Source: Paratractidigestivibacter sp963591565
Lineage (GTDB): Bacteria; Actinomycetota; Coriobacteriia; Coriobacteriales; Atopobiaceae
Assembly: GCA_963591565.1 (NCBI GenBank)
Contig: CAVAUD010000103.1
Coordinates: 1 to 7,191, forward strand
Length of the DNA: 7,191 nucleotides
Direction: 5' to 3'
A program made the position numbers and the translations under genes. This document shows, piece by piece, positions 1 through 5,136 of the stretch. The number at the start of each line of letters is the position of its first letter. Position 1 is the first letter of the stretch. A model generated the notes under the pieces. That model made no database searches, had not been told where the DNA came from, and saw only the letters and a program-made list of their open reading frames with translations.

Positions 1-460
1 GCTCGCTCATCATCGAGCAGATGTTGATGATCTTGCCGTGGCCCTTCTCGACCATCGACGGGATGCACGCCTTGCTCACGATGAACGGGGCGGTGAGGTC
101 GGTGTCGACGACCTGGCGCCACTCGTCGACGCTCATCTCGCACATGGGGATGCGCTTGATGATGCCGGCGTTGTTGACCAGGATGTCCGGGGTGGAGCCG
201 AGGTCGGCCTTGATGTTGGCGATAAGGCCGGCGACCTGGGCCTCGTCGCAGACATCGCAGACGTAGCCCTTGGCGGTGAGGCCGAGCTCCTGGTAGTGGG
301 CCTCGGCCGCGGCGACCTTGTCGGCGTGGCGGGCGTTGAAGGCGATCTTGGCGCCTGCCTGGCCCAGGGCCTCGGCGATGGCCATGCCGATGCCGTAGGT
401 CGCGCCCGTGACCAGGGCGACCTTGCCGTCCAGGCTAAAGCTGTCGAGAACGTTGGTCAT
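1..460 (-). CDS. Short-chain dehydrogenase, gluconate 5-dehydrogenase type (3' part cut off)
   Basis: This is a classical SDR oxidoreductase, NAD(P)-dependent and cytoplasmic. The first 153 residues are present and the rest lies beyond the left edge. What is visible: the Rossmann nucleotide-binding motif TGATYGIG at residues 18-25, the NNAG motif at 96-99, and NICSMMSE at 146-153 ending at the edge. Ser149 is placed as the catalytic serine. The YxxxK motif should follow about 13 residues later, outside the window. The stretch NAGIIKRIPM and the ICSMMSE segment resemble the gluconate 5-dehydrogenase group rather than KduD; this is recalled, not searched. With kdgK and eda nearby, I infer a keto-aldonate/aldonate step, such as 5-ketogluconate or a 2-keto-3-deoxygluconate precursor. 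The exact substrate is open. The start ATG at 460 has SD AGGGAG at 469-474. The gene has its own promoter with an operator (517-545), so it is probably controlled separately from the upstream regulator gene. Confidence 0.85.
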   Translation of the reverse strand, partial: MTNVLDSFSLDGKVALVTGATYGIGMAIAEALGQAGAKIAFNARHADKVAAAEAHYQELGLTAKGYVCDVCDEAQVAGLIANIKADLGSTPDILVNNAGIIKRIPMCEMSVDEWRQVVDTDLTAPFIVSKACIPSMVEKGHGKIINICSMMSE

Positions 461-516
461 CTGATCTACTCCCTATCTTTTCGAAAGGTTGTGCTTGTGT
501 TTTGCGGAACAGGGTT

Positions 517-545
517 AGTGTCGGCTGGTAAACCGGTTTTGTCAA
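517..545 (-). promoter_or_regulatory. Probable sigma-A promoter of the SDR gene
   Basis: Read on the minus strand, a perfect TTGACA -35 box lies at 540-545. A 17-base spacer follows, then GACACT at 517-522 as a weak -10 (3 of 6 matches, keeping the conserved A2 and T6). The AAACCGGTTT palindrome fills the spacer directly next to the -35 box, so a bound repressor would block RNA polymerase. The 5' leader would be about 50 bases. Confidence 0.6.
530..539. promoter_or_regulatory. LacI-type operator, copy 1 (AAACCGGTTT)
   Basis: This is a perfect 10-bp palindrome with a central CpG step, the usual layout for LacI-family operators, where hinge-helix leucines insert at the centre. The same core recurs at 1782-1791 in front of the LacI-A gene. 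On the minus strand the two sites share GACnAAACCGGTTTAC. The adjacent gene for LacI-A is the natural candidate for the binding protein (inference). Confidence 0.65.
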
Positions 546-631
546 GCGTTAACAGGGGAGATATTGGGGTGTGGCGGCGGAATTCTCACAAAAGGCGCAT
601 GGGGTAGGTAAAACAGTTTAGGTGGGGGACT

Positions 632-699
632 TTCCTCTAACCGTCATGTGATTTCGCAAAAGGCCAGGAAAGGCTCACGGCGCTTCACGGTTGGAGGAA
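632..699. repeat. 13-bp inverted repeat between LacI-A and SDR genes
   Basis: TTCCTCTAACCGT at 632-644 and ACGGTTGGAGGAA at 687-699 form an inverted repeat with 12 of 13 matches and 42 bases between the arms. In a plus-strand RNA the odd pair would be a U-G wobble, and the second arm is followed by GATTTTTGG, a short U-run. In a minus-strand RNA the odd pair is a C-A mismatch with no U-run after it. It is therefore a poor terminator for the LacI-A gene. Its function is unclear. Confidence 0.35.
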
Positions 700-709
700 G
701 ATTTTTGGC

Positions 710-1732
710 CTACAGGGTTGTATCGCCCCACTGAACCTGGCAGTCGAGGACCTGGTGCGGCTCGACCTCGCCGGTGCCCGCGATGGCGTCCAACAGGATG
801 CGCGCGGCCACGGCGCCCTCCTCGCGGGCCGGCTGAACCACGACCGAGACCGCCGGCGAGGCGACGCTCGCCCACTCGGTGTTGTCGAAGCCCAAAAGGC
901 CCACGCGCCCGGGCATCAGGGGGTAGTAGCTGCGGCAACAGCGGTAGATCTCCGGCAGCGCCCAGCAGTTGGGGGCAAAGACCAAGGTGGGCGTCGAGCC
1001 GTCGATGTTCTCGGCGAGAAACGCGGCCACCTGGCGCTCGTCCACGCGGTCGCCCTCGATGGTGAGCTGGGTGTAGGGAAGCCCGCGGGCCTCCAGCGCG
1101 TCGACGAAGCCGCCCATGCGCTCGACGCGGCTCGAGATCAGGCCGGGCTCTGCCGTGATCACGAGGAAGCGGCGGTAGCCCTTCTGGACGCAAGCCTCGA
1201 TGGCCTGGTAGGAGGCCTCGTAGTTGTCGGTCTTGACCCAGCTCGAGGCAAAGTCGTAGAGCTTGGAGTCGATGAAGACCAGCGGCTTCTTTGCGTCGCT
1301 GATCTGTCGGGTGATCTCCTTGAACTGGGCGGTGGGCTGGACGATGAAGCCGTCGACGCCCAGCGCGAGCAGCCGGTCGATGTAGGCGAGCTCGTTCTGC
1401 TTGTCGAAATCGGAGTTGCACACCAACATGCGGTAGCCCTCGGCCGAGATGACCTCGTCGATCCCCTTGACGATCTGGTTGGCGAAGGCGTTGGTGATGT
1501 CGCCGATAACGACGCCGATGAGCTTGCTTTCCTTGGCGTTCAGGCCGCGCGCGAGGGGAGAGGGCTCGTAGCCGGTGCGCTCGATGACGCGGCGGATGCG
1601 CTCCTGGGTCTCGGCCGACATGCGGTCGGTCTTGCCGTTGAGGTAGAAGGAGACGGTCGTCTTCGAGGTGCCCGCCATCTCGGCGATCTGGTTGATGGTG
1701 ACGCGCTTCTTGGGGGCGGGCTGGCGGCTCAT
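710..1732 (-). CDS. LacI-family transcriptional regulator (LacI-A)
   Basis: This 340-residue protein has the normal LacI-family length. The N-terminal helix-turn-helix spans about residues 11-32. The recognition helix region reads TSKTTVSFYLN, so the specificity positions (LacI Y17, Q18, R22) are K24, T25 and F29. Phe is unusual where Arg or His is common. A hinge region LARGLNAKES follows at 60-69, then a periplasmic-binding-protein-like effector domain. It includes GVDGFIVQP (125-133) and LLGFDNTEW (279-287), which resembles 2-keto-3-deoxygluconate-type repressors as I recall them. The start ATG at 1732 has SD AGGAG five bases upstream. An in-frame ATG at 1867 would read through the promoter and operator and has no good SD, so I reject it. 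The gene likely represses itself and the SDR gene through the two AAACCGGTTT sites. The effector is not known; a uronate or aldonate intermediate is inferred from neighbours. Confidence 0.9.
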   Translation of the reverse strand: MSRQPAPKKRVTINQIAEMAGTSKTTVSFYLNGKTDRMSAETQERIRRVIERTGYEPSPLARGLNAKESKLIGVVIGDITNAFANQIVKGIDEVISAEGYRMLVCNSDFDKQNELAYIDRLLALGVDGFIVQPTAQFKEITRQISDAKKPLVFIDSKLYDFASSWVKTDNYEASYQAIEACVQKGYRRFLVITAEPGLISSRVERMGGFVDALEARGLPYTQLTIEGDRVDERQVAAFLAENIDGSTPTLVFAPNCWALPEIYRCCRSYYPLMPGRVGLLGFDNTEWASVASPAVSVVVQPAREEGAVAARILLDAIAGTGEVEPHQVLDCQVQWGDTTL

Positions 1733-1737
1733 GGGGT

Positions 1738-1742
1738 CTCCT
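1738..1742 (-). promoter_or_regulatory. SD of LacI-A (decides the start)
   Basis: AGGAG on the minus strand lies five bases before the ATG at 1732. It fixes the start there and not at the upstream in-frame ATG at 1867, which lies upstream of the predicted promoter. Confidence 0.7.
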
Positions 1743-1776
1743 GGACGCGGCGGGTGCGGGGTGGGTTTCTCGCTGT

Positions 1777-1806
1777 ATTGTAAACCGGTTTGGTCTGCGG
1801 AGACAA
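1777..1806 (-). promoter_or_regulatory. Probable promoter of the LacI-A gene
   Basis: On the minus strand, TTGTCT at 1801-1806 (4 of 6 matches to TTGACA) and TACAAT at 1777-1782 (5 of 6 matches to TATAAT) are 18 bases apart. The AAACCGGTTT operator lies in the spacer and overlaps the first base of the -10 box, an arrangement suited to autorepression. The -35 box overlaps the U-tract of the upstream hairpin. Confidence 0.55.
1782..1791. promoter_or_regulatory. LacI-type operator, copy 2 (AAACCGGTTT)
   Basis: The 10-bp perfect palindrome is identical to that at 530-539 and again sits between the -35 and -10 boxes. Its place 50 bp before the LacI-A start points to autoregulation (inference). 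Confidence 0.65.
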
Positions 1807-1904
1807 AAATAAGCCGGCTGTTTCTCGGAGGGGGAAGGTGACCAGAGTAGCTCATGGGACGGGACATGTATCCTAGAGCGCACCGCGAGAAACAACCGGC
1901 TTAT
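1802..1904 (-). terminator. Terminator-like long hairpin (19-bp stem, 58-base loop)
   Basis: Arms at 1886-1904 and 1809-1827 pair over 19 bp with one mismatch (ATAAGCCGGTTGTTTCTCG against CGAGAAACAGCCGGCTTAT). On the minus strand the stem runs into TTATTTTTGTC, a U-tract. It could end LacI-B transcription before the LacI-A promoter, with a 3' untranslated region of about 265 bases. The 58-base loop is long for an intrinsic terminator. A leader element, a small-RNA 3' end or a protein-binding dyad are alternatives. The last ten bases of U-tract context match those after the manA terminator (AGACAAAAAT on the plus strand at 1801-1810 and 5130-5139). Confidence 0.5.
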
Positions 1905-1911
1905 GCTGTGG

Positions 1912-1943
1912 ACCCGCCCATGGAAAAGGCAAGCAAAGCGGGT
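1912..1943 (-). other. Small hairpin upstream of the long stem
   Basis: ACCCGC at 1912-1917 and GCGGGT at 1938-1943 could pair over 6 bp with a 20-base loop. It lies just upstream of the 19-bp stem on the minus strand, and the two could form one folded transcript. On its own it is weak evidence. Confidence 0.25.
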
Positions 1944-1954
1944 TGATTGGTAGT

Positions 1955-1976
1955 ATAGGGTTAACGTTCACCCTAT
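1955..1976. promoter_or_regulatory. 22-bp near-perfect palindrome, possible operator
   Basis: Arms ATAGGGT (1955-1961) and ACCCTAT (1970-1976) flank an inner palindrome AACGTT (1963-1968). Only one base pair, 1962/1969, breaks the symmetry. The central CpG resembles LacI-family operators, but the half-site differs from both AAACCGG and AATCGA. A TATACT on the minus strand (1952-1957) overlaps its edge, yet the expected -35 position reads CCCCAT, so a promoter there is doubtful. A short RNA hairpin at the end of LacI-B is another reading. Confidence 0.4.
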
Positions 1977-2070
1977 GGGGCGAGAATTTCTGTTTCACCA
2001 CGATTTGACCACTTATCGCCCAAATTCAACCGTTCGCCGGTAGGGGAGCGGTCGGGACTGGGCGGCGTGC

Positions 2071-3117
2071 CTACGCCCCGGTTGAGGCGCGGCGGACGAT
2101 GCGGCCCGGGATCTGGGTGCGCTCGGCCGGCGCGCCGCTGTCCTCGATGCGGCCGATGACGCGCCCCATCACGGCCGAGGCGATCGCGTCGACGTCCTGC
2201 GCGGCCGTGGTCACGCCGCCCATGAACATGCGGTTCCAGGCGTAGTCGTCGAAGGTCGCGGAGAAAAGCGGCGCGCTGCGGCGGTCGCCCATGCGGCAGG
2301 CCTCGCCCCACTGGCCGTGCAGCTTCGCGTCCTGGAAGGCCTCGATGAGGCGGAAGAAGACCAGGCCGTTGACGGAGATGAGCCCCACGGCCTCACCGCC
2401 GGCCGCAGTATCGCCGGCCGCAACCGCCTCCTTGACCTGCAGCGCCGCCTTGTTCCTGTCCGCCGACAGCTCGATGACCTCGGCCGCGACCCCGCGCTCG
2501 GCAGCCCGCTCGCAGAAGCGCTCCTCGCGCTCGCGCCGCACCGAGCTCGTGCGGTCCTGCTCGGTGAACAGCACCAGCCGGCCGCACCCGCAGCCGCACA
2601 CCTCGTCCACCAGCGCGTCCATGAGCTCGCGGTTGTTCGACGTGACCAGATCCAGCTCGGCGCCGCGGCAGTCGCGGTCGAGAAGCACCACCGGCACGCG
2701 GGCGTTCGTCTCGGCGAGAAGACGCTCGTTGCCGCCGCAGGTGTTGACGACCAGGGCGTCGGCGCCGGCCGCGCACAGCCTCTCGATGGCCGAGGCCTCG
2801 ACCGCGCTGTCGTTTGAGCTCACCGCCGTCATCAGCGTGTAGCCCACCTTGGCCGCCTCGGCGGAGAGGGCCTCGATCATGGCCGAGGAGTACGGGTTCA
2901 CGATGTCGGCCACCACGATGCCCAGCAGGTTGGAGCGGTCGGTCCGCAGGCTGCGCGCGGCGGCCAGCGGCCGGTAGCCCGTGCGCTCGACGACCTCGGC
3001 GATGCGGGCGCGGGTCTCATCGGTCATGGCGCCCGGCGTGTTGTTGAGGTAGCGCGAGACCGTCGCGGGGCTGACGCCCGCCTCCTGCGCGATGTCTTTG
3101 ATCCTGACGCGGGCCAT
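2071..3117 (-). CDS. LacI-family transcriptional regulator (LacI-B)
   Basis: This is a 348-residue LacI-family DNA-binding regulator, probably a repressor. The helix-turn-helix lies at residues 5-25 with the recognition helix VSPATVSRYLN (P17, A18, R22), a common type and clearly unlike LacI-A. The hinge LAAARSL is at 51-57, followed by the sugar-binding-like effector domain with NLLGIVVADIVNPYSS (63-78), GADALVVN (118-125) and a C-terminal DDYAWN...GGVTT segment (290-304). An unusual alternating-cysteine run, CGCGCG, sits at 174-179. The start ATG at 3117 has SD GGGAGG seven bases upstream. An ATG at 3156 in frame lies before that SD and is rejected. The gene is divergent from kdgK and shares with it a 146-base regulatory region holding a doubled AATCGATT box, so control of kdgK-eda and of itself is likely (inference). 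The effector could be KDG or KDPG. Confidence 0.92.
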   Translation of the reverse strand: MARVRIKDIAQEAGVSPATVSRYLNNTPGAMTDETRARIAEVVERTGYRPLAAARSLRTDRSNLLGIVVADIVNPYSSAMIEALSAEAAKVGYTLMTAVSSNDSAVEASAIERLCAAGADALVVNTCGGNERLLAETNARVPVVLLDRDCRGAELDLVTSNNRELMDALVDEVCGCGCGRLVLFTEQDRTSSVRREREERFCERAAERGVAAEVIELSADRNKAALQVKEAVAAGDTAAGGEAVGLISVNGLVFFRLIEAFQDAKLHGQWGEACRMGDRRSAPLFSATFDDYAWNRMFMGGVTTAAQDVDAIASAVMGRVIGRIEDSGAPAERTQIPGRIVRRASTGA

Positions 3118-3124
3118 GCTCAAA

Positions 3125-3130
3125 CCTCCC
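3125..3130 (-). promoter_or_regulatory. SD of LacI-B (decides the start)
   Basis: GGGAGG on the minus strand lies seven bases before the ATG at 3117, which begins directly with the MARVRIKDIA helix-turn-helix sequence typical of the family. This excludes the upstream in-frame ATG at 3156. Confidence 0.75.
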
Positions 3131-3163
3131 AAGGCAAATTGTGCGCCGCACACCAAAAAGCAC

Positions 3164-3192
3164 TGTATTTCTCAGTGAGGCAAGTATACAAT
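3164..3192 (+). promoter_or_regulatory. Tentative kdgK promoter
   Basis: TACAAT at 3187-3192 (5 of 6 matches) is a fair -10. The -35 position, TGTATT at 3164-3169, matches poorly (2 of 6). If it is real, transcription begins near 3199 and the AATCGATT boxes lie just downstream, where a repressor would act as a roadblock. It overlaps the LacI-B promoter on the other strand. Confidence 0.3.
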
Positions 3193-3211
3193 ACACGTCG
3201 AGCAATGTAAT
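3183..3211 (-). promoter_or_regulatory. Probable LacI-B promoter
   Basis: On the minus strand, ATTACA at 3206-3211 (4 of 6 matches) and TATACT at 3183-3188 (5 of 6 matches) are 17 bases apart. The -35 box overlaps the first three bases of the AATCGATT operator, so a bound regulator should also affect LacI-B expression. The 5' leader would be about 60 bases. Confidence 0.5.
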
Positions 3212-3235
3212 CGATTTCGTAAATCGATTCCGTAA
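3209..3235. promoter_or_regulatory. Doubled AATCGATT operator in the divergent region
   Basis: AATCGATTT (3209-3217) and AAATCGATT (3221-3229) form a perfect 9-bp inverted repeat around CGT. The same bases also form a 13-bp direct repeat, AATCGATTyCGTA (3209-3221 and 3222-3234). Each AATCGATT is itself a palindrome with a central CpG, the LacI-family pattern. Two dimers could bind on boxes 13 bp apart. The position between LacI-B and kdgK makes LacI-B the likely binder (inference). Confidence 0.6.
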
Positions 3236-3253
3236 AGGTAAAGACAATGTTAT

Positions 3254-3258
3254 GGAGG
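3254..3258 (+). promoter_or_regulatory. SD of kdgK (decides the start)
   Basis: GGAGG lies five bases before the ATG at 3264. An ATG at 3252 in the same frame overlaps this SD and cannot use it. Longer in-frame extensions back to 3141 run across the operator and promoter region. Confidence 0.75.
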
Positions 3259-3263
3259 TTCCT

Positions 3264-4301
3264 ATGAGCGACAAGCCCCTCGTACTTTCCTTCGGCGAGA
3301 TCATGATGCGCCTTTCTCCCAAGGACCACCTGCGCCTCGAGCAGGCCACCGAGTTCGACGCCCGCTACGGCGGCGCCGAGGCCAACATGGCCGTCTCCCT
3401 TGCCTACCAGGGCGACAACGCGGCCTACGTCTCGGTCGTGCCGGCCAACCGCATCGGCGACTGCGCCCTTCGCGGCCTGGTGGCCTACGGCGTCGACACC
3501 TCCCGCGTCGTGCGCGACGGCGACCGCCTGGGCACCTACTACTTCGAGCTGGGCGCCTCCCAGCGCGGCAACGGCTGCGTCTACGACCGCAAGTACTCCG
3601 CGATGAACCTGGCCTCCCACGAGGTGCTTGACTGGGACGCCATCCTCGAGGGCGTCGAGGTCTTCTATGTCTCCGGCGTCACCCCCGCCGTCTCCGACGA
3701 GATGGCCGTCGCCTGCAAGGAGGCCCTGGCCGCCGCCCGCGCCAAGGGCATCAAGACCGTCTTCGACCTCAACTACCGCGGCAAGCTCTGGACGCCCGAG
3801 AAGGCCCAGTCCGTCGTCAAGGGCCTCATGCCCTACGTCGACGTCTGCATCGCCAACGACGAGGACGCCCCCTACGCGCTGGGCATGACCTGCGTCTCCG
3901 GCTCGCTGTCCCACGGCATCGAGGAGCGCGACTCCTACGTCGAGATGGCCCGCCAGATCTGCGCCGAGTACGGCTGCCAGGTCGTCGCTTCCGTCGTGCG
4001 CAACGTCTACTCCACCGAGCACTCCCAGTGGATGGGCATGCTCTACCAGGCCGAGGGCGACCAGCACTGGTTCAGCCCCATGCACGACGTCAACGTGCTC
4101 GAGGGCGTGGGCGGCGGCGACGCCTTCAACGCCGGCCTGCTCCACGCGATGCTCAACGGCTTCGACGGCCAGAAGACCATCGACTACGCCATCGCGGCCA
4201 GCGTCCTTAAGCTGTCCGTCCGCGGCGACGTCAACCTCGTGACCGAGGCCGAGATCGCCGGCGTGGCCGCTTCCGGCGGCGCGACCCGCGTGGCCCGCTA
4301 G
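3264..4301 (+). CDS. kdgK: 2-keto-3-deoxygluconate kinase (PfkB/ribokinase family)
   Basis: This is a cytoplasmic sugar kinase that phosphorylates 2-keto-3-deoxygluconate with ATP to KDPG, the substrate of the next gene's product. It has 345 residues, at the long end for the family. What is visible: SFGEIMMRLSP at 9-19; the PfkB N-terminal signature GGAEANMAVSLA from residue 36; GTYYFELG and VYDRKYSAMNLA, which match the KdgK substrate loop; DLNYRGKLW from Asp168; and the C-terminal signature GGGDAFNAGLL with catalytic Asp286. The usual GAGD anion-hole sequence is GGGD here, a mild change. Codons are almost all C- or G-ending, more strongly than in the regulators, suggesting high expression. 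It probably forms an operon with eda 131 bases downstream. A kinase for 2-keto-3-deoxygalactonate or another keto-aldonate is a less likely alternative. Confidence 0.9.
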   Translation: MSDKPLVLSFGEIMMRLSPKDHLRLEQATEFDARYGGAEANMAVSLAYQGDNAAYVSVVPANRIGDCALRGLVAYGVDTSRVVRDGDRLGTYYFELGASQRGNGCVYDRKYSAMNLASHEVLDWDAILEGVEVFYVSGVTPAVSDEMAVACKEALAAARAKGIKTVFDLNYRGKLWTPEKAQSVVKGLMPYVDVCIANDEDAPYALGMTCVSGSLSHGIEERDSYVEMARQICAEYGCQVVASVVRNVYSTEHSQWMGMLYQAEGDQHWFSPMHDVNVLEGVGGGDAFNAGLLHAMLNGFDGQKTIDYAIAASVLKLSVRGDVNLVTEAEIAGVAASGGATRVAR

Positions 4302-4305
4302 GGGC

Positions 4306-4347
4306 GTCTCCGCAATCGCGCGGTCCGTCCCCGCAGTCGCGCGGCCG
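4306..4347 (+). repeat. 21-bp tandem repeat, two copies, in the kdgK-eda gap
   Basis: Copies at 4306-4326 and 4327-4347 match at 17 of 21 positions, around a CCGCArTCGCGCGG core. The repeat begins five bases after the kdgK stop. No U-tract follows, so it is not a terminator. It may be simple slippage in GC-rich spacer DNA. Confidence 0.45.
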
Positions 4348-4379
4348 CGTGCGATTAGTTCAAAGTTTCATGTGCCCGA

Positions 4380-4408
4380 GCCGGTTTTCTCCCGGCGAGA
4401 AGACCGGC
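4380..4408 (+). other. Stem-loop in the leader of eda
   Basis: GCCGGTTTTCTC (4380-4391) pairs with GAGAAGACCGGC (4397-4408) over 12 bp with one U-G wobble around the loop CCGGC. It ends 12 bases before the eda SD and 24 before its start. No U-tract follows, so it may be an intercistronic stability or processing element rather than a terminator (inference). Confidence 0.5.
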
Positions 4409-4420
4409 CGGGCAGGCGAG

Positions 4421-4426
4421 AAAGGA
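4421..4426 (+). promoter_or_regulatory. SD of eda (decides the start)
   Basis: AAAGGA lies six bases before the ATG at 4433. In-frame ATGs further upstream (for example 4349) would translate the stem-loop and give an N-terminal tail that KDPG aldolases lack. Confidence 0.65.
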
Positions 4427-4432
4427 ATTGCC

Positions 4433-5074
4433 ATGTACGAGGATTTCTACGAGAAGCTCCACGAGCTGGCCATCGTGCCGGTTGTTGTTCTCGATAAGGT
4501 CGAGGACGCCGTTCCCATGGCCCGCGCGCTGGTCGCCGGCGGCATGCCCTCTGCCGAGGTGACCTTCCGCACCGAGTGCGCCGCCGCCTGCATCAAGGCC
4601 ATGCACGACGAGGTGCCCGAGATCTGCGTCGGCGCCGGCACCGTCCTTTCGGTCGAGCAGGTCGACGAGGCCGTGGCCGCGGGCGCCGCGTTCATCGTGA
4701 GCCCCGGCTTCGACGCCGAGGTCGTGGCCCACTGCATCGAGCTGGGCGTGCCCGTGCTTCCCGGCACCGTGACCCCCTCCGAGGTGACCGCCGCCCGCAA
4801 GCTCGGCCTCAACGTCACCAAGTTCTTCCCCGCGGCCCAGTACGGCGGCCTGAACACCATCAACGCCCTGTGCGCCCCCTTCGTCGGCCACCGCTTCATG
4901 CCCACCGGCGGCGTGAGCACGGCAAACGTCGAGGAGTACCTCTCCTCCAAGTCCATCGTCGCCTGCGGCGGCACCTGGATGGTCAAGCCGGGCCTGTTCG
5001 CCGACGGCGATTTCACCCCGGTCACCGAGGCCTGCAAGGGCGCCATGGAGGCCGTCGCCCGCGTCCGCGGCTAG
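4433..5074 (+). CDS. eda: 2-keto-3-deoxy-6-phosphogluconate (KDPG) aldolase
   Basis: This class I Schiff-base aldolase cleaves KDPG to pyruvate and glyceraldehyde-3-phosphate in the cytoplasm. It has 213 residues, the usual length. Catalytic residues are in place: Glu42 and Arg46 in AEVTFRT, Schiff-base Lys130 in NVTKFFPA, and Thr158 in MPTGG. All are offset by exactly three from the E. coli enzyme (E45, R49, K133, T161). GAGTVLS, SPGFD and LPGTVTPSE are typical family motifs. It follows kdgK, and together they form the lower part of uronate or aldonate catabolism. 4-Hydroxy-2-oxoglutarate cleavage is a known side activity of the family. Codon use resembles kdgK. Transcription probably ends at the hairpin at 5137-5194. 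Confidence 0.95.
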   Translation: MYEDFYEKLHELAIVPVVVLDKVEDAVPMARALVAGGMPSAEVTFRTECAAACIKAMHDEVPEICVGAGTVLSVEQVDEAVAAGAAFIVSPGFDAEVVAHCIELGVPVLPGTVTPSEVTAARKLGLNVTKFFPAAQYGGLNTINALCAPFVGHRFMPTGGVSTANVEEYLSSKSIVACGGTWMVKPGLFADGDFTPVTEACKGAMEAVARVRG

Positions 5075-5136
5075 TTTCGCCCGCACCGGCCGGCGCGTGG
5101 CGACACGCCCAGCCGCCTTTCTCGCCGCTAGACAAA

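Larger units (their letters stand above)
1733..2070. other. Intergenic region between the two lacI-type genes
   Basis: These 338 bases hold no convincing gene. Going leftward (minus-strand transcription from LacI-B to LacI-A), the gap contains a 22-bp palindrome, a 6-bp hairpin, a 19-bp long-loop stem with a U-tract, then the LacI-A promoter, operator and SD. Open frames crossing it lack SD sequences or overlap these signals. The 1977-2070 part, next to the LacI-B stop, shows only a weak 6-bp inverted repeat (GGGCGA at 1978-1983 and TCGCCC at 2016-2021). Confidence 0.6.

Noticed and set aside
609..620. TAAAACAGTTTA as a second, weak operator about 80 bp upstream of the site at 530-539
   Set aside because: The outer bases are symmetric, but the centre lacks the CpG and has two mismatched pairs, so it could easily be chance in an AT-rich spacer.
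755..1783. Long open frame on the plus strand opposite LacI-A (and similar ones opposite LacI-B, kdgK, eda and manA)
   Set aside because: These are antisense shadows caused by GC-rich third positions. Their products are Ala/Arg/Gly/Asp-rich with no recognisable motif and no SD.
1733..1867. In-frame N-terminal extension of LacI-A from an ATG at 1867
   Set aside because: The extension crosses the predicted promoter and operator, has no good SD, and precedes the normal family N-terminus. The ATG at 1732 has a well-spaced SD.
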